A DNA stretch of 64,000 nt from JAWKZG01 sp041396125. GTDB lineage: Bacteria; Pseudomonadota; Gammaproteobacteria; Competibacterales; Competibacteraceae. The stretch is taken from NCBI GenBank assembly GCA_041396125.1, contig JAWKZG010000001.1, positions 992,001-1,056,000 of the forward strand. The letters run 5' to 3'. A program made the position numbers and the translations under genes. Position 1 is the first letter of the stretch. Each line of letters begins with the position of its first letter. A model generated the notes under the pieces. That model was not told the DNA's origin. It saw only the letters and a program-made list of their open reading frames with translations, and did no database searches. This document shows, one piece after another, positions 63,314-64,000 of this stretch.

Positions 63314-64000
63314 CTAGCCGGTTTCCCGCAGACGCTCTGAGTCAGACCGACTGGCGCTTTGCGCAACCGATTCGGCACTGGTGACCATACGCCAGGCGCT
63401 GGTATCAGACAACATGGCCCGCAACAGCGCAGCATTCATGCCGTGGCCAGGTTTATAGGCGCGATAATGACCGAGAATCGGCGCCCCTGCCAGATACAGA
63501 TCACCGATGCTGTCGAGCAGCTTATGGCGCACGAATTCGTCCGGATAACGCAAACCTTGCGGATTCATGATGCGATCGCCATCGATCAGAATGGCATTGT
63601 CCAGCGATCCGCCCAGCGTCAGGCCCCGTTCCCGCAGTGCGTCGATCTGTTCGCGAAAACCAAAGGTACGGGCGCTGGCAATCTCTCGCGAAAAGGCATC
63701 GCCCTGCAAAACCATCGAGTAATGTTGCTGACCGATCACCCGGCTGGCAAAGTCAATACCGACACTGAATCGTCTGAGCTGATCGGGCGCATAGCTGGCC
63801 CATTTATCACCATCCTGCACCTCGATCGTTTTCAGCACCTGGATATAGCGACGATGCCGGCAGACTGGTAATGCCAGCCTGCTGTATCAAAGCCACCAGC
63901 GGTGCAGAGCTGCCATCCAGTATCGGCACTTCCGGCCCGTCCAGTTCAATACGCACGTTATCCACGCCACAGCCGCTTAGTGCAGCCAGCAGGTGTTCTA
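63314..64000 (-). pseudogene. lpxC: UDP-3-O-acyl-N-acetylglucosamine deacetylase, partial and frameshifted
   Basis: The 3' three-quarters of the zinc deacetylase for the first committed step of lipid A synthesis; the 5' end lies beyond the window. EHLLAALSGCGVDNVRIELD and the VPILDGSSAPLVALI motif are in the first visible frame. After ITSLPA the frame shifts (near 63851-63857) and continues with YIQVLKTIEVQDGDKWASY. The zinc site is HKLLDSIGDLYLAGAPILG, and AYKPGHGMNAALLRAML is also clear. The gene is essential in most Gram-negatives, so the frameshift is probably a sequence error. Confidence 0.9.

Noticed and set aside
63306..63323. AACCGG/CCGGTT hairpin at the lpxC stop as a terminator
   Set aside because: The stem overlaps the stop codon and no T run follows on the minus strand.

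Overview
The window is Gram-negative bacterial DNA, most likely from a gammaproteobacterium. The evidence is an lpxC gene, an RND pump with a lipoprotein outer-membrane factor, a DUF1269 protein under a perfect FNR-type box, and gene types common in that class. I cannot name a genus. Most genes carry recognisable ribosome binding sites, but an unusual number are broken by single-base indels, often in or beside short homopolymers. Because lpxC is also broken, and is essential in most Gram-negatives, I read most of these as consensus errors in the assembly. A few genes (an ART-like toxin, an ACT-domain protein, UspA and integrase fragments) look truly decayed.

Layout. 0-1.2 kb: a DMT permease. 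1.3-9.7 kb (minus): a catabolic operon of MarR regulator, polyamine-type ABC transporter (binding protein, ATPase, two permeases), NodB-type deacetylase, two SDR dehydrogenases and an amidase. 9.9-13.9 kb: an FNR-box-linked DUF1269 gene, a shattered ADP-ribosyltransferase-like toxin next to an intact ADP-ribosylglycohydrolase, and a decayed ACT-domain gene. 14-22.3 kb: a DapA-family aldolase, a sulfatase/phosphonate-monoesterase, an SLC13 anion permease, an unknown protein, a PhzF isomerase with tandemly repeated translation starts, and a LysR regulator.

22.3-33.9 kb: a complete protocatechuate 4,5-cleavage locus. PobA makes protocatechuate from 4-hydroxybenzoate, LigAB opens the ring, LigC, LigI, GalD and LigJ process the product, and LigK cleaves the last intermediate to pyruvate and oxaloacetate. 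A TRAP transporter lies inside the locus and a divergent LysR gene sits at its head. LigJ-I-A-B-C are coupled by overlapping or abutting stop and start codons.

34-39.3 kb: a nest of mobile DNA. An IS3-family element lies between a truncated tyrosine recombinase and an IS1 fragment. It has itself been invaded by an IS110-family element (in orfA) and a group II intron (in orfB). Conceptual splicing of the intron restores a 290-residue DDE transposase in frame.

39.4-51.7 kb: drug efflux, namely a MacAB-like system, a Bcr/CflA MFS pump, and an RND tripartite pump with two paralogous TetR genes that share the same palindromic operator. 51.7-55.1 kb: a glycogen-debranching-like hydrolase coupled to a GT4 glycosyltransferase. 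55.7-58.5 kb: an MMPL/RND permease fused to a cyclic-nucleotide-binding domain. 58.6-62 kb: a polar amino-acid-type ABC transporter. 62-63.2 kb: a second, diverged PobA with a 21-bp-spaced direct repeat upstream. 63.3 kb to the end: the 3' part of lpxC.
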